From assembly GCA_028706475.1 (NCBI GenBank), contig JAQWBI010000005.1:1-63567 (forward strand): a DNA stretch of 63,567 bases, written 5' to 3'. The stretch is from Candidatus Cloacimonadota bacterium (GTDB lineage: Bacteria > Cloacimonadota > Cloacimonadia > Cloacimonadales > Cloacimonadaceae). Under the pieces are notes generated by a model. It was not told the origin of the DNA and did no database searches. It worked only from the letters and a program-made list of their open reading frames with translations. The translations under genes were made by a program, and so were the position numbers. Shown one piece after another: positions 45,703 through 55,791 of the stretch (positions within the stretch are counted from its first letter, which is position 1; the number at the start of each line of letters is the position of its first letter).

Positions 45703-48324
45703 ATGTCTGATAATACAAAGATTATACCCACTCAAATAGAAGAATACCTGAAACAAGCTTATCTGGATTATTCCATGAGCGTGATCGTGTCCCGCGCTCT
45801 GCCGGATATCAGGGACGGCTTGAAACCTTCGCAACGGCGTATTATTTATGCCATGCACGAACTGAATCTGAGTCCCGGCGGACACTTCCGTAAATGCGCC
45901 AAGATCGCCGGTGACACCTCAGGAAACTATCATCCTCATGGCGAGCAAGTGGTGTATCCCACCCTGGTGCGTATGGCACAACCGTGGATAATGCGCTATC
46001 CCCTGGTTGATGGTCAGGGTAACTTCGGTTCCATCGACGGTGATCCTCCTGCGGCGATGCGTTATACCGAAGCGCGCTTGCATAAAGTAAGTATCGAGCT
46101 GTTATCCGAATTGGATAAAGAGACGGTGGATTTTAAGAGCAACTACGACGATACCCGTAAGGAACCGGAAGTATTTCCCAGCCGTATGCCAAATCTGCTT
46201 CTGAATGGTTCTTCCGGTATCGCTGTAGGTATGGCAACCAATATGCCGCCTCACAATGCCGGCGAGATCTGTGATGCCATTGTGGCTTTGATCGACAATC
46301 CCGAACTGGAACCGCTGGACATGCTTCAATACATCAAGGGTCCGGATTTTCCGATGGGCGGCATCATACTGGGCACAGACGGCATCAGAGAGTACTTTGA
46401 AACTGGTCGCGGACGTCTGCTGGTGCGGGGTGAGGTGGATGTGGAAACCTTGCCCAACGACAGCGAGCGCCTGATCATTCGCTCCATTCCTTATCAGGTC
46501 ACCACTTCGTTACTCATTGAGCGTATGGTTCAACTGGTGAAGGACAAGAAGTTGGATGGAATCAGCGATATTCGCGATGAATCCGGCAGAGACGGTATGC
46601 GCGTTGTGATACAGATAAAGCGCAATCACGATGCACAGGTAGTAAAGAATCTGCTCTACAAACACACTCAGCTACAGAGCACATTTGGCGTGATCAATCT
46701 CTGCCTGGTGGATGGTGTTCCGAAAGTAGTGAACATGAAGGACATGGTGGCCAATTTCATCGAATTCCGGCATGATGTGGTTCTGCGGCGGACTCAGTTT
46801 GAGCTGCGCAATGCCGAAGCCAGAATGCATATCCTGGAAGGTTTCCGCATTGCTCTGGATCATCTGGATGAAGTGATTGCCACCATTCGCGCTTCCAAGA
46901 CTCCTCCCGATGCCAATCTGGCACTGCAAGAGAATTTCGGGCTTTCCGAGCTTCAAGCCAAAGCTATTTTAGATATGCGTTTACAGCGCCTAACCGGAAT
47001 GGAACTGGAGAAGATTGAGGAAGAATACAGTGAACTATTGGTCATCATTACACGCTTGCGTGAATTGGTAGAACACCGCGAACTCCGCATGGATCTGATC
47101 AAGCAGGAAACCCTGGAAATGAGCGAGAAATACACGGATCCGCGTAGAACCTCCATCATTGAGGGGCATGGCGGCAGCTTCAATATGGAAGACCTCATTG
47201 CGGACGATATGATGGTGGTAACTATCACTCACGACGGTTATGTGAAACGCTTGCCGGTGGATACCTATAAAGTACAAGGCCGAGGCGGCAAGGGCTTGAG
47301 CGCTTCAAACCTAAAGGAACAGGATTTTATCCAGTATCTCTTTGTGGCCAGTGCGCATTCCTACATTCTGCTCTTCACCGATCATGGCATGTGTCATTGG
47401 TTGAAGGTTTATGAGATTCCCGAGGCCAGCCGTACAGCCAGGGGTAAAGCCATAGTGAACTTGGTAAAATTTAGTGAGGGAGAGAAGATCAAGGCTTTTG
47501 TGACACTGAAGACCTTCCATCCCAAGCAGACCATAGTTATGTGCACCAGAAACGGGCTGATCAAAAAGACCTCTCTGACAGCCTATTCCCATCCTCGCAG
47601 CAACGGAATCAGGGCTATCAGACTGATGGACGGCGATGAACTGATCGATGCCAGAATCTCAGAGGAAGGCGACGACATCTTGTTGGCAACTCGAAACGGC
47701 TATTGCAATCGCTTCAGCGAGAAAGACATTCGTGCCATGGGCAGAATTACCAAAGGAGTACGCGGTATTCGCTTGAGAGACGAGGATTATGTGATCTCCA
47801 TGACTCTGGTAAGTGCAGAACAGATCCTGGAAAACGGCAAAGGCGGAGCTACGATCCTAACCGTTAGCGAAAACGGCTATGGAAAGCGCACCTCGATTTC
47901 CAGCTATACCGCTACAAAACGTGGCTCAAAGGGAGTAATCACGCTGAAGACAACCACCAGGAACGGACATCTGGCTTCTCTGATGATGGTGAGCGATGAA
48001 GATGAACTGATGATCATTACCCACGATGGCATGATCATCCGCCAAAGCGTGAAAGAGATATCTTCGATCGGAAGAAACACTCAAGGCGTAAGGCTGATCA
48101 ACCTGACCAAGGGCGACAAAGTTCACGACATCACTCGCGTACCTCCGGAAGACACCGATGATGAGAGCTTGGACAAAGAAATTGAGAAGTTGAAACAAGT
48201 ACCCAAGATGAACTTGACTGATCTGGCGGAAGAAGCTGATGATCTGATGGAAGCCGATGATGTGGATATCGAAGACGACACGGACATCGACGATAACGAT
48301 GATTCCGAAGATACTGACGACTAG
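45703..48324 (+). CDS. gyrA: DNA gyrase subunit A with an acidic C-terminal tail
   Basis: The DNA breakage-reunion subunit. The 873-residue product has the catalytic Tyr121 in [10 protein letters not shown], the winged-helix and tower region, and a C-terminal DNA-wrapping beta-pinwheel containing the gyrase-specific GyrA-box (QGRGGKG near residue 525), which supports gyrase rather than topoisomerase IV. In the quinolone-binding helix the positions of E. coli Ser83 and Asp87 are Gln82 and Pro86 ([19 protein letters not shown]). From about residue 843 the protein ends in an Asp/Glu-rich tail of some 31 residues. It lies 11 bases after gyrB and overlaps the lipoprotein gene that follows. Confidence 0.97.
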   Translation: MSDNTKIIPTQIEEYLKQAYLDYSMSVIVSRALPDIRDGLKPSQRRIIYAMHELNLSPGGHFRKCAKIAGDTSGNYHPHGEQVVYPTLVRMAQPWIMRYPLVDGQGNFGSIDGDPPAAMRYTEARLHKVSIELLSELDKETVDFKSNYDDTRKEPEVFPSRMPNLLLNGSSGIAVGMATNMPPHNAGEICDAIVALIDNPELEPLDMLQYIKGPDFPMGGIILGTDGIREYFETGRGRLLVRGEVDVETLPNDSERLIIRSIPYQVTTSLLIERMVQLVKDKKLDGISDIRDESGRDGMRVVIQIKRNHDAQVVKNLLYKHTQLQSTFGVINLCLVDGVPKVVNMKDMVANFIEFRHDVVLRRTQFELRNAEARMHILEGFRIALDHLDEVIATIRASKTPPDANLALQENFGLSELQAKAILDMRLQRLTGMELEKIEEEYSELLVIITRLRELVEHRELRMDLIKQETLEMSEKYTDPRRTSIIEGHGGSFNMEDLIADDMMVVTITHDGYVKRLPVDTYKVQGRGGKGLSASNLKEQDFIQYLFVASAHSYILLFTDHGMCHWLKVYEIPEASRTARGKAIVNLVKFSEGEKIKAFVTLKTFHPKQTIVMCTRNGLIKKTSLTAYSHPRSNGIRAIRLMDGDELIDARISEEGDDILLATRNGYCNRFSEKDIRAMGRITKGVRGIRLRDEDYVISMTLVSAEQILENGKGGATILTVSENGYGKRTSISSYTATKRGSKGVITLKTTTRNGHLASLMMVSDEDELMIITHDGMIIRQSVKEISSIGRNTQGVRLINLTKGDKVHDITRVPPEDTDDESLDKEIEKLKQVPKMNLTDLAEEADDLMEADDVDIEDDTDIDDNDDSEDTDD

Positions 48325-48862
48325 TATCCTTCTTGCGGTTTTGACGGGATGCGCAATCAGCGGATACCAACCGATGCCGGGAGACTATCAAATAGAAGAA
48401 GGATTTGCGATAATCAGGACGGATAGCTTGCAATTGGCTATCCGTCCCCAATCTTACCGGGGATCTTATCGGGATCTGAACAACAACTTCTTCTCAATGT
48501 ATGTAATGGTACGCAATGTGTCTTCAAGCAAGCTGAAATTGCCGCAGGAAAGCTTCAGTCTGGTATCCGGAGGCAGACAGTACGACTACATAGATCTGGA
48601 ATTCATTTTGAGCAGCTACCGGCAGCAATATGTGTTTGAGCAATGGCAGGATCCTTTCAATGCGGATCCCTTGCAGCCGGTGAACAATGAGCAGAATATC
48701 GAAGGCTATTATGAGCTGATGGCCTCCTCTTTCACTTTTGGGGACTTACAGGCGGGAGCTAGCAAGGAAGGCTATCTGTTTTACGATCGGAACCTTCATC
48801 GAGCCTCAGAGCTGGTTTTTGATGCTTTGGGTGTTCCGGTCACTTTTGTTCGGGGGAAATAA
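48299..48862 (+). CDS. Lipoprotein of unknown function overlapping the gyrA tail
   Basis: A 187-residue lipoprotein with a short signal ([14 protein letters not shown], acylated Cys18) and a mature beta-rich domain with an Ig-like pattern ([31 protein letters not shown]), like domains that follow 'non-hormone' extracellular adhesion modules such as DUF4352. I cannot name the family. The ATG at 48299 lies in the last 26 bases of gyrA, in another frame, without a clear ribosome site. An in-frame ATG at 48257 is possible but lengthens the signal peptide oddly. A strong terminator follows directly. Confidence 0.7.
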   Translation: MIPKILTTSILLAVLTGCAISGYQPMPGDYQIEEGFAIIRTDSLQLAIRPQSYRGSYRDLNNNFFSMYVMVRNVSSSKLKLPQESFSLVSGGRQYDYIDLEFILSSYRQQYVFEQWQDPFNADPLQPVNNEQNIEGYYELMASSFTFGDLQAGASKEGYLFYDRNLHRASELVFDALGVPVTFVRGK

Positions 48863-48863
48863 A

Positions 48864-48887
48864 AAAAGGACCTGCTGAGGTCCTTTT
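48864..48887 (+). terminator. Terminator of the gyrB-gyrA-lipoprotein operon
   Basis: AAAAGGACCT (48864-48873) pairs with AGGTCCTTTT (48878-48887) around GCTG. The A run on the left makes it usable from the opposite strand too. The following 245 bases to 49132 show nothing recognisable. Confidence 0.8.
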
Positions 48888-49132
48888 GCGCGTCTGCCTA
48901 TATGTAGGTATTATCTATACTGTCATAACTCTATTGCTATACTTTCGCTTAGCTTTATGAGGAGCCTTGGGAAATGAACTTCCTCAAGACTTTTTTCTCC
49001 CGTTTGCATCTTTTTTCACGAAAACCACGTTTTTGTCCTAGTTTTGTCCGCCATATATTTTATGAGAGACCCCTCTGTTCGCAAGCTGGTGCATAAGCGA
49101 CGAGGCGAAGCGCACTCAAGCAAAAGATATAA

Positions 49133-50455
49133 TCAGGGGCGTCCGATACCGTAGTAGGTGAATCCCATTTCTCGCAGGGCTTTTGGATCATACTGGTTGC
49201 GGCCGTCAAAGATCACCGCTTCTTTTAACTCGGCTTTGATGCGATTGTAATCCGGATAGCGGAATTGGTGCCACTCTGTGATCAGTAGCATTGCACTGGC
49301 TCCCTTGAGAGCGTCATATTCATCGTTGCACAGAGTAAGGCCTTCCAAGTCTGCAAAGATGTGCTTGGCTTCTGTCATTGCTACGGGATCATAAGCTCTT
49401 ACCTTGGCTCCTGCTGCAATGAGAGTGCGGATAATCACGATTGCGGGAGCTTCACGCATGTCATCAGTTTGGGGTTTGAAGGACAAGCCCCATACGGCAA
49501 AGGTCATCCCCTTCAAGTTTTGACCAAAGTGAGCATTCAGTTTCTGCACCAGAAGGAGTTTCTGATCCTGATTCACCGCTTCCACTGCTTTCAGGATGCG
49601 GCTGTCGTAACCTACTTCGGAAGACATGTGGATAAGGGCTTTGATGTCTTTGGGAAAGCAACTGCCACCATATCCCACTCCGGGGTAGATGAATTTGTAG
49701 CCAATGCGGCTGTCGCTGCCGATGCCATTGCGAACTTCTTCCACATCAGCTCTGTAAGCTTCGCATAATCTGGAGATTTCGTTTATAAAAGATATTTTGG
49801 TAGCCAGCATAGCATTAGCCGCATATTTGGTCATTTCAGCGGAACGGATGCTCATGACGATCACGCGATCGTGAGTGCGGTTGAAGGGAGCGTATAAAGT
49901 ACGCATGGCTTGTGCTGCTTGTTCACTGTCTGTTCCTATCACTACACGGTCAGGGCGCATAAAGTCTTCGATGGCAGCGCCTTCTTTCAGAAACTCCGGA
50001 TTGGACACCACATCGAAGGGGACCTTGCTGCCTCTTCTATCCAGCACTTCCTGGATTCTGGCTTTCACCCTATCTGCGGTGCCGACCGGTACAGTGGATT
50101 TGTCCACTATGATCTTGTATTCGTTCATGTATTCAGCTATCTCGCCTGCTGATGCCAGTACATGAGAAAGATCAGCACTACCGTCTTCTTCGGGAGGAGT
50201 GCCCACTGCGATGAACAGGATGAGGGAATCCTCGACAGCGGTTTTGATGTCTGTGCTAAAGCTTATTCTGCCTTCGGTTACATTGCGCTTGATCATACTG
50301 TCCAAACCGGGCTCGAAGATGGGGATGTCTCCCTGTTTTAACATTTCGATCTTGCGGTTGTTGTTATCCACGCAGATCACGTTGTTGCCCATATCGGCAA
50401 AGCAAGCGCCACTGGTGAGCCCTACATAACCGGATCCTATCACTGCAAGCTTCAT
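49133..50455 (-). CDS. ugd: UDP-glucose 6-dehydrogenase
   Basis: Oxidises UDP-glucose to UDP-glucuronate with two NAD+, supplying uronic acid for surface polysaccharide. The 440-residue product has the N-terminal Rossmann GSGYVGLTSGACFADMG, KSTVPVGT, NPEFLKEGAAIEDF and the catalytic Cys in GGSCFPKD near residue 263, and a C-terminal UDP-binding domain (GLSFKPQTDDMREAPA). Its ATG overlaps the stop of the epimerase gene, so the two are translationally coupled. It is last in the ahcY-nusG-like-epimerase-ugd set. Confidence 0.95.
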   Translation of the reverse strand: MKLAVIGSGYVGLTSGACFADMGNNVICVDNNNRKIEMLKQGDIPIFEPGLDSMIKRNVTEGRISFSTDIKTAVEDSLILFIAVGTPPEEDGSADLSHVLASAGEIAEYMNEYKIIVDKSTVPVGTADRVKARIQEVLDRRGSKVPFDVVSNPEFLKEGAAIEDFMRPDRVVIGTDSEQAAQAMRTLYAPFNRTHDRVIVMSIRSAEMTKYAANAMLATKISFINEISRLCEAYRADVEEVRNGIGSDSRIGYKFIYPGVGYGGSCFPKDIKALIHMSSEVGYDSRILKAVEAVNQDQKLLLVQKLNAHFGQNLKGMTFAVWGLSFKPQTDDMREAPAIVIIRTLIAAGAKVRAYDPVAMTEAKHIFADLEGLTLCNDEYDALKGASAMLLITEWHQFRYPDYNRIKAELKEAVIFDGRNQYDPKALREMGFTYYGIGRP

Positions 50456-51396
50456 TGTTCGACTCCCAATAAGTCTTTGTAATAGCTTATCACTTGTGCA
50501 ATACCCTGGCTAAGGTCGTACTCTGGTTGCCAGTTCAGTATGCGTTTGGCTTTATTGTAATCCAGCATCGAACGATGCAGATCCCCCTTGCGTGCGTCCG
50601 CTTTCCGTGGTTCGATGCAAAGTTTCAACTGGCGGGAAATCTCATCGTATAGCTGCCTGGTTGTAGTGGGTGTGCAGGTACCGATGTTGAAGGCTTCACC
50701 GCTTCCTTTCTCAAAGGCGATCAGATTGGCTTTTACTACATCTGTTACAAAAACATAGTCTCGGATCATCCCATCCGGTTCATTGGGGTACGTATTCAGA
50801 GTGGGGGTTTCGCCTTTCAGAAGCTTTTCCACAAAGATCGATACCACACCTGCTTCACCGTGTGAGACCTGGCGGGGGCCAAAGACATTGGCATAACGTA
50901 GTACGGTGTAATCCAGACCATATTGTTGATTGTAGAAATACAGGTAGTTTTCACCCACCATTTTGTTGATGGCGTAAACAGAAAGAGGACGGGGAATGTA
51001 TGTTTCGGTAGTGGGATATTCTTCGGCTTCTCCGTACATGGCACCACCGGAGGAGATGTAAACGATTTTCTTTACAGAGTGTTTAACTGCTGCTTGGAGG
51101 AGGTTAATCAGACCTTTTACATTGATCTCGGCATCAGTAAGAGGATCTTCAATTGAAAGCGGGACGGAGATTTGAGCGGCATGATGATCTATGATATCCG
51201 GTTTTTCTGCTGCAATCACATTATCGATTGCGGGATCGCAAATATCCATTTCGATAAATTTCGCGAGGGGATTTAGATTGCGTTTGTAGCCACTACGCAA
51301 GTTGTCTACTATCACTACTTCATATCCTGCATTAATACAAGCATCTGCTATATGGGATGCGATAAATCCGGCAGCTCCAGTAATCAGAATCTTCAT
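50452..51396 (-). CDS. NAD-dependent UDP-sugar 4-epimerase (GalE/WbpP-like extended SDR)
   Basis: A 314-residue extended short-chain dehydrogenase. It has GAAGFIASHI at the N-terminus for NAD binding, YISSGGAMYG, and catalytic YAINK (Tyr about 140) with the upstream Ser in the ISSGG strand. RYANVFGPRQ is typical of UDP-glucose/UDP-GlcNAc 4-epimerases and of UDP-glucuronate epimerases or decarboxylases. Because ugd follows in the same operon, a UDP-glucuronate 4-epimerase activity is possible; the sequence alone does not decide. ATGA overlaps link it to the NusG-like gene and to ugd. Confidence 0.88.
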   Translation of the reverse strand: MKILITGAAGFIASHIADACINAGYEVVIVDNLRSGYKRNLNPLAKFIEMDICDPAIDNVIAAEKPDIIDHHAAQISVPLSIEDPLTDAEINVKGLINLLQAAVKHSVKKIVYISSGGAMYGEAEEYPTTETYIPRPLSVYAINKMVGENYLYFYNQQYGLDYTVLRYANVFGPRQVSHGEAGVVSIFVEKLLKGETPTLNTYPNEPDGMIRDYVFVTDVVKANLIAFEKGSGEAFNIGTCTPTTTRQLYDEISRQLKLCIEPRKADARKGDLHRSMLDYNKAKRILNWQPEYDLSQGIAQVISYYKDLLGVEQ

Positions 51397-51968
51397 TCTT
51401 CGATCTCCTCTATTTCGTATTCACCAATAATTTTGATGTTCTCAGGATCGATTTTTACCATTACAGCTTGCCGGAGAAGATCAACCTGCAAGCGTACTTC
51501 TGATATTTTGTCGTGACTTTCCACGATGCCTCTCATGCCTTTAAGCGCACCTTCCGTGATCTCTACTTCCAAACCTTTGAAGAGCCACAATGCGCGTTTC
51601 ATGGGTACTTCTTTTTTCCCTGTGAAGCAGATGCGAGAAAGATCGTTCAATAGTTCCTGTTCATTTACCACGCGGATGTAATTGACGATCAGCCCAGATT
51701 GAGATACAAGCTCCTTGTTTGCTACCGAGAGCACTAAAAAAATGTAACCGGGAAACATCGGTTGAGTGGAAACTACTTTGCGGCGTTGGTATATCTTTGA
51801 TGTCTTTAACTGGGGCAGGTAGTAGTGAATCAGGTTTTTGGCGGCAAACTCTGCCACACGCTTCTCTCTACGAGGTTTGCAATAAGCTACGTTCCAGTGC
51901 TCTCCTTCGGGAGGGAGGCACAGTTCGCCGAAGAGTTCGTTGATAATTACCGGTTTGTGAGTGGCCAC
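51393..51968 (-). CDS. NusG-family specialised antiterminator (RfaH/UpxY-like)
   Basis: A 191-residue NusG paralogue. The NGN domain (about 23-120) starts with HWNVAYCKPRREKRVAEF and contains PMFPGYIFLVL. The C-terminal KOW domain follows (LFKGLEVEITEGALKGMRGIVESH). Specialised NusG paralogues such as RfaH, UpxY and LoaP are encoded at the head of long polysaccharide operons and let RNA polymerase pass terminators. Here it directly precedes the epimerase and ugd genes. The core NusG normally sits near rplK. The start is a GTG with AAAGGAT upstream. It begins ten bases after ahcY. Confidence 0.87.
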   Translation of the reverse strand: MATHKPVIINELFGELCLPPEGEHWNVAYCKPRREKRVAEFAAKNLIHYYLPQLKTSKIYQRRKVVSTQPMFPGYIFLVLSVANKELVSQSGLIVNYIRVVNEQELLNDLSRICFTGKKEVPMKRALWLFKGLEVEITEGALKGMRGIVESHDKISEVRLQVDLLRQAVMVKIDPENIKIIGEYEIEEIEE

Positions 51969-51978
51969 TATTTATCCT

Positions 51979-53382
51979 TTAGTATCTGTAAAGATCGGGT
52001 TTATATGGTCCTTCGATGGGCACTCCGATATACTCGGCCTGCTTTACACTAAGGCGAGTGAGGTCCACGCCCAGTTTTGCCAGATGCAAACGCGCTACTT
52101 CTTCATCCAAATGTTTGGGCAAGGTGTAAACTCCAATCTCGTGCTTGGTTTGCCACAGTTGTATCTGTGCCAGCACTTGATTTGTAAAAGAGCAGCTCAT
52201 TACGAAAGAGGGGTGACCAGTGGCATTGCCGAGGTTTACCAATCTGCCCTCAGAGAGCAGGATGATGGCTTTGTCGTTTGGTAGTCTGATCAAATCCACC
52301 TGGGGCTTAATGCACTCTCGGTTTACTCCGTCCATCTCATAGAGTTTGCTTACTTGAATCTCGTTGTCGAAGTGTCCAATATTGCAGACAATGGCATTGT
52401 TCTTCATTTTTAATATATGATCTACTCGGATCACATCGCAATTTCCGGTTGCAGTAACGAAGATGTCGGCATATTCAACCGTGTCGTCCAGATTACGCAC
52501 TTCAAATCCTTCCATAGCTGCTTGGAGGGCACAGATGGGATCGATTTCGCTGATGATTACTCTTGCACCAAAACCGCGCATGCTCTGAGCGCATCCTTTG
52601 CCTACATCACCATATCCGCAGATCATGACGGTCTTTCCCGCTACCATTATGTCGGTACCTCGCTTGATGCCATCAGCCAGGCTTTCTCTGCAACCATAAA
52701 GGTTATCGAACTTGCTTTTGGTGACGCTGTCGTTCACATTTATGGCGGGGAAGAGTAAATTGCCCTGTTGCATCATCTGATACAAGCGATTGACTCCAGT
52801 AGTGGTTTCCTCGCTAACTCCCTTGATGTGATGGGCGATTTTGTGCCAGCGCTGGGGATCTTCTTCCAAGTGTGAGATGAGCAATTCCTGCACCAGGCGA
52901 TATTCAGGATTGTCGCTATCGGGCAAAGGGGAAATACCGGTTTCCGAATAGAGTTCTTCCAGTCGGTACCCTTCATGAACCATCAGAGTAGCATCACCAC
53001 CATCGTCCACGATCATATCGCAAGTAGCTTCAGGCCAGACCAGGGCTTGGTATGTGCACCGCCAGTAATCCTGAAGGCTTTCGCCTTTCCAGGCAAACAC
53101 GGGGATGCCACGTTGTGCTATTGCTGCTGCAGCGTGGTCTTGAGTACTAAAGATGTTGCAACTAGCCCAGCGCACTTTGGCACCCAGTTCCACCAGAGTC
53201 TCGATGAGCACGGCAGTCTGAATGGTCATGTGCAAGCTGCCGGTAATCCGAGCTCCTTGTAAGGGTTTGCTGTCGGCGTAACGCTCTCTGAGCGCTATTA
53301 GGCCTGGCATTTCGACTTCTGCCAGGGCAATTTCTTTGCGGCCAAATTCAGCCAATTCTATGTTTGCGATTTTGTAATCCAT
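51979..53382 (-). CDS. ahcY: Adenosylhomocysteinase
   Basis: Hydrolyses S-adenosylhomocysteine to adenosine and homocysteine in the methyl cycle. The 467-residue product carries [33 protein letters not shown], the NAD-binding [13 protein letters not shown] and the C-terminal Lys/Tyr segment ([15 protein letters not shown]) that contributes to the neighbouring active site. The insertion around residues 130-200 is typical of the longer bacterial form. It is followed after ten bases by the NusG-like gene. This linkage of a methyl-cycle enzyme to sugar genes looks positional rather than functional. Confidence 0.96.
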   Translation of the reverse strand: MDYKIANIELAEFGRKEIALAEVEMPGLIALRERYADSKPLQGARITGSLHMTIQTAVLIETLVELGAKVRWASCNIFSTQDHAAAAIAQRGIPVFAWKGESLQDYWRCTYQALVWPEATCDMIVDDGGDATLMVHEGYRLEELYSETGISPLPDSDNPEYRLVQELLISHLEEDPQRWHKIAHHIKGVSEETTTGVNRLYQMMQQGNLLFPAINVNDSVTKSKFDNLYGCRESLADGIKRGTDIMVAGKTVMICGYGDVGKGCAQSMRGFGARVIISEIDPICALQAAMEGFEVRNLDDTVEYADIFVTATGNCDVIRVDHILKMKNNAIVCNIGHFDNEIQVSKLYEMDGVNRECIKPQVDLIRLPNDKAIILLSEGRLVNLGNATGHPSFVMSCSFTNQVLAQIQLWQTKHEIGVYTLPKHLDEEVARLHLAKLGVDLTRLSVKQAEYIGVPIEGPYKPDLYRY

Positions 53383-53398
53383 CTCTACCTCTCAAGAC

Positions 53399-53431
53399 CT
53401 GGGCGCGACACTAATCAAGAATCGCGCCCAG
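53399..53431 (-). terminator. Perfect hairpin between pnp and ahcY
   Basis: CTGGGCGCGA (53399-53408) pairs perfectly with TCGCGCCCAG (53422-53431). There is no T run on the - strand, so it may be a 3'-end stabiliser for pnp mRNA or a weak terminator rather than a canonical one. Confidence 0.5.
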
Positions 53432-53451
53432 TAGATGTTCAATGCATTTAT

Positions 53452-55680
53452 CTATCTGCGGTTACGGTCTCTACCGCCACCGCCTCTGCGATCACGGTCT
53501 CCACCGCCACGACGGAAATCATCCCGTCTGGGAGCAGCGGGTCTGTCTTTGGGAGCATTGGGATCGGGTTCAGGATTTCCGGGGATTCCTTTCATGGTAA
53601 GGGATAGTTTGCCTTTATCCATACCCAGGGCTTTTACCTTCACTATATCGCCAAGCTTTACCATATCTTCGGGATGGCCAATGCGGGAGGTGTGCATCTG
53701 AGACACGTGAACCATCCCTTCCTTGGCTCCGCCCAATACCTTCACAAATACTCCGTAAGGTTCGATGCGGGTTACAGGGCCTTCATACTCTTCGCCTGGT
53801 TCAGGATCGATAGCAATACCTTTGATGATAGCTTTTGCTTTGTCGATGGAAGCTTTGTCCGGAGAAAGGATTCTCACTGTGCCGTCATCTTGGATATCTA
53901 TGCCTACCTGGCAGCTTTCGATGATGGATTTGATCATCTTTCCAGCAGGGCCTATGATCTCGCCGATTTTGTCAGTTGGAACCTTAAAGCTTTCAATTCT
54001 GGGAGCTGTGGGAGAGAGGTCTTCTCTGGGTTTCTCAATGCAAGCTTCCATCAGGTCCAGGATGTGGAAGCGGGCTTTTTTTGCTTTATCCAGAGCGATG
54101 CGCATAATATCTTTGGTGATGCCTTCGATCTTGATATCCATCTGCATGGCAGTGATGCCTTCGCGCGTTCCGGCACACTTGAAATCCATGTCACCCAAGT
54201 GATCTTCCAGACCCATTATGTCTGTGAGAACCACATATTTATCGCCTTCCATAATCAGACCATTTGCGATGCCAGCTACTGGGGATTTTATGGGCACTCC
54301 AGCAGCCATCAAGGCCAGGCATCCGCTACAGATCGAAGCCATGGATGAGGAACCATTGGATTCCAATGTGTCGGCTACGATGCGAATAGTGTAAGGGAAA
54401 CGTTCGGAATCCGGCAATACTGCTTTCAATGCTCGTTCAGCCAAGTTTCCATGACCCAGTTCGCGGCGTCCGGTGGGACCCATTCTACCCGCTTCGCCTA
54501 CGCTGAAAGGCGGGAAGTTGTAGTGCAGATAAAAGTTCTTTTTGTATTCTTCTTCCAAGCTATCGATTACTTGTTCATCGCTGCCGCCACCTAAGGTGAC
54601 AGTGCCCAAAGATTGGGTTTCGCCTCTGGTAAATAGGGCAGACCCATGTACGCGGGGTAGAATATCGATTTCGCAAGTGATGTCACGGATTTCGTCCAAA
54701 CCTCGACCATCTACGCGGAAGTGTTTGTCCAGAATCGATGCGCGCACATAACGGCGAATGATCTCATGGAAGGCCTCTTTGTATTGCTTTTCATTGTCAG
54801 CATAAAGTTCTTCACCATCTTCAGCCAGGTGTTTCTCCAACATCTCGGCTTCAAGGGCATCAAAAGCGTCCTGACGTTCCTGCTTACCCAAGATTGTGGC
54901 AGATTCAGCAATGCGAGAGCCATAGTTGTCTTCCATCTTTTGCAGTAGTTCCGAAGGAAGCTCGAGCATAGTGACTTCCACTTTCTCTTTACCACAGGCA
55001 GCCACGAATTCCTCTTGCAGGGCGCATAAGGTTTTTATGGCTTCATGACCGGTATATACTCCGTCCAGCATGATGTCCTCAGACAGCTCACTGGCTGCGG
55101 ATTCAATCATTACTACTGATGTGGCACTACCTGCAACAGTCAAGTTCAATTTGGATTCTTCGCGTAGTTGTTTTACGTCCGGATTGATCACATAATCTCC
55201 GTTGATATAGCCTACTGTGAGACCGGCAATGGGTCCGTGGAAGGGAATATCCGAAATGGATAGCGCCAAAGAAGCACCCAATACGCCAAGATTGGCGGGG
55301 TCTACTTCGCCATCGTAAGCCAGGACATTCAATACCACATGGACTTGATTGCGAAATCCTTCCGGAAATAACGGACGGATAGAACGATCGATCACGCGGG
55401 CCTGCAGAGTGGCATCGGTGGAGGGCTTGGCTTCACGTTTGAAAAAACCTCCGGGTATCTTGCCGGCAGCGTACATCTTTTCGATAAAATCGACTGTGAG
55501 CGGGAAAAAGTCCTGGTTTTCCGAGGCTTCTTTGCTCATGGTAGCTGTTACTAAAACGGCGGTCTCACCCAATTGCAGATATATGCTGCCATTGGCTTGC
55601 TTGGCCATCTTGCCGGTTTCGGCAATGAGTTTACGGCCGAAAAAATCGATTTCCCGCCTGGTAATGTTAAAATTGTGCAT
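53452..55680 (-). CDS. pnp: Polyribonucleotide nucleotidyltransferase (PNPase)
   Basis: A phosphorolytic 3'-5' exoribonuclease and part of the RNA-decay machinery. The 742-residue product has two RNase PH cores (the first with LQLGETAVLVTATMS, the second with RGETQSLGTVTLGG, GRRELGHGNLAERAL and ESNGSSSMASICSG), a KH domain near 565-620 (KIGEIIGPAGKMIKSI) and an S1 domain near 628-697 (GPVTRIEPYGVFVKVLGGAKEGMVHVSQM). An Arg/Gly/Asp-rich tail follows from about 715 and may add RNA affinity. The ATG at 55680 has AAGGAGAAC. The open frame upstream is a leader artefact. It follows rpsO, the classical order. Confidence 0.97.
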   Translation of the reverse strand: MHNFNITRREIDFFGRKLIAETGKMAKQANGSIYLQLGETAVLVTATMSKEASENQDFFPLTVDFIEKMYAAGKIPGGFFKREAKPSTDATLQARVIDRSIRPLFPEGFRNQVHVVLNVLAYDGEVDPANLGVLGASLALSISDIPFHGPIAGLTVGYINGDYVINPDVKQLREESKLNLTVAGSATSVVMIESAASELSEDIMLDGVYTGHEAIKTLCALQEEFVAACGKEKVEVTMLELPSELLQKMEDNYGSRIAESATILGKQERQDAFDALEAEMLEKHLAEDGEELYADNEKQYKEAFHEIIRRYVRASILDKHFRVDGRGLDEIRDITCEIDILPRVHGSALFTRGETQSLGTVTLGGGSDEQVIDSLEEEYKKNFYLHYNFPPFSVGEAGRMGPTGRRELGHGNLAERALKAVLPDSERFPYTIRIVADTLESNGSSSMASICSGCLALMAAGVPIKSPVAGIANGLIMEGDKYVVLTDIMGLEDHLGDMDFKCAGTREGITAMQMDIKIEGITKDIMRIALDKAKKARFHILDLMEACIEKPREDLSPTAPRIESFKVPTDKIGEIIGPAGKMIKSIIESCQVGIDIQDDGTVRILSPDKASIDKAKAIIKGIAIDPEPGEEYEGPVTRIEPYGVFVKVLGGAKEGMVHVSQMHTSRIGHPEDMVKLGDIVKVKALGMDKGKLSLTMKGIPGNPEPDPNAPKDRPAAPRRDDFRRGGGDRDRRGGGGRDRNRR

Positions 55681-55705
55681 TTGTTCTCCTTGATTTATGT
55701 GCCCG

Positions 55706-55770
55706 GGGAGAATAAGCAATAGGCAAAGAGGTGCATCCAACAACCCATTTGCTTATTGCTGATTGCTCCC
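55706..55770 (-). promoter_or_regulatory. Long stem-loop in the pnp leader
   Basis: A left arm at 55706-55727 and a right arm at 55748-55770 can form an imperfect stem of about 22 base pairs with only three mismatches or one bulge and a 20-base loop, ending 26 bases before the pnp start codon. In E. coli an RNase III-cut stem in the same place lets PNPase repress itself. The same logic is likely here, inferred from position and structure. Confidence 0.6.
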
Positions 55771-55791
55771 AGGTACATTAGTTTGTGTTGC

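Noticed and set aside
55681-55743. Upstream extension of pnp
   Set aside because: It would run through the leader stem-loop; the ATG at 55680 has the ribosome site and the conserved N-terminus.
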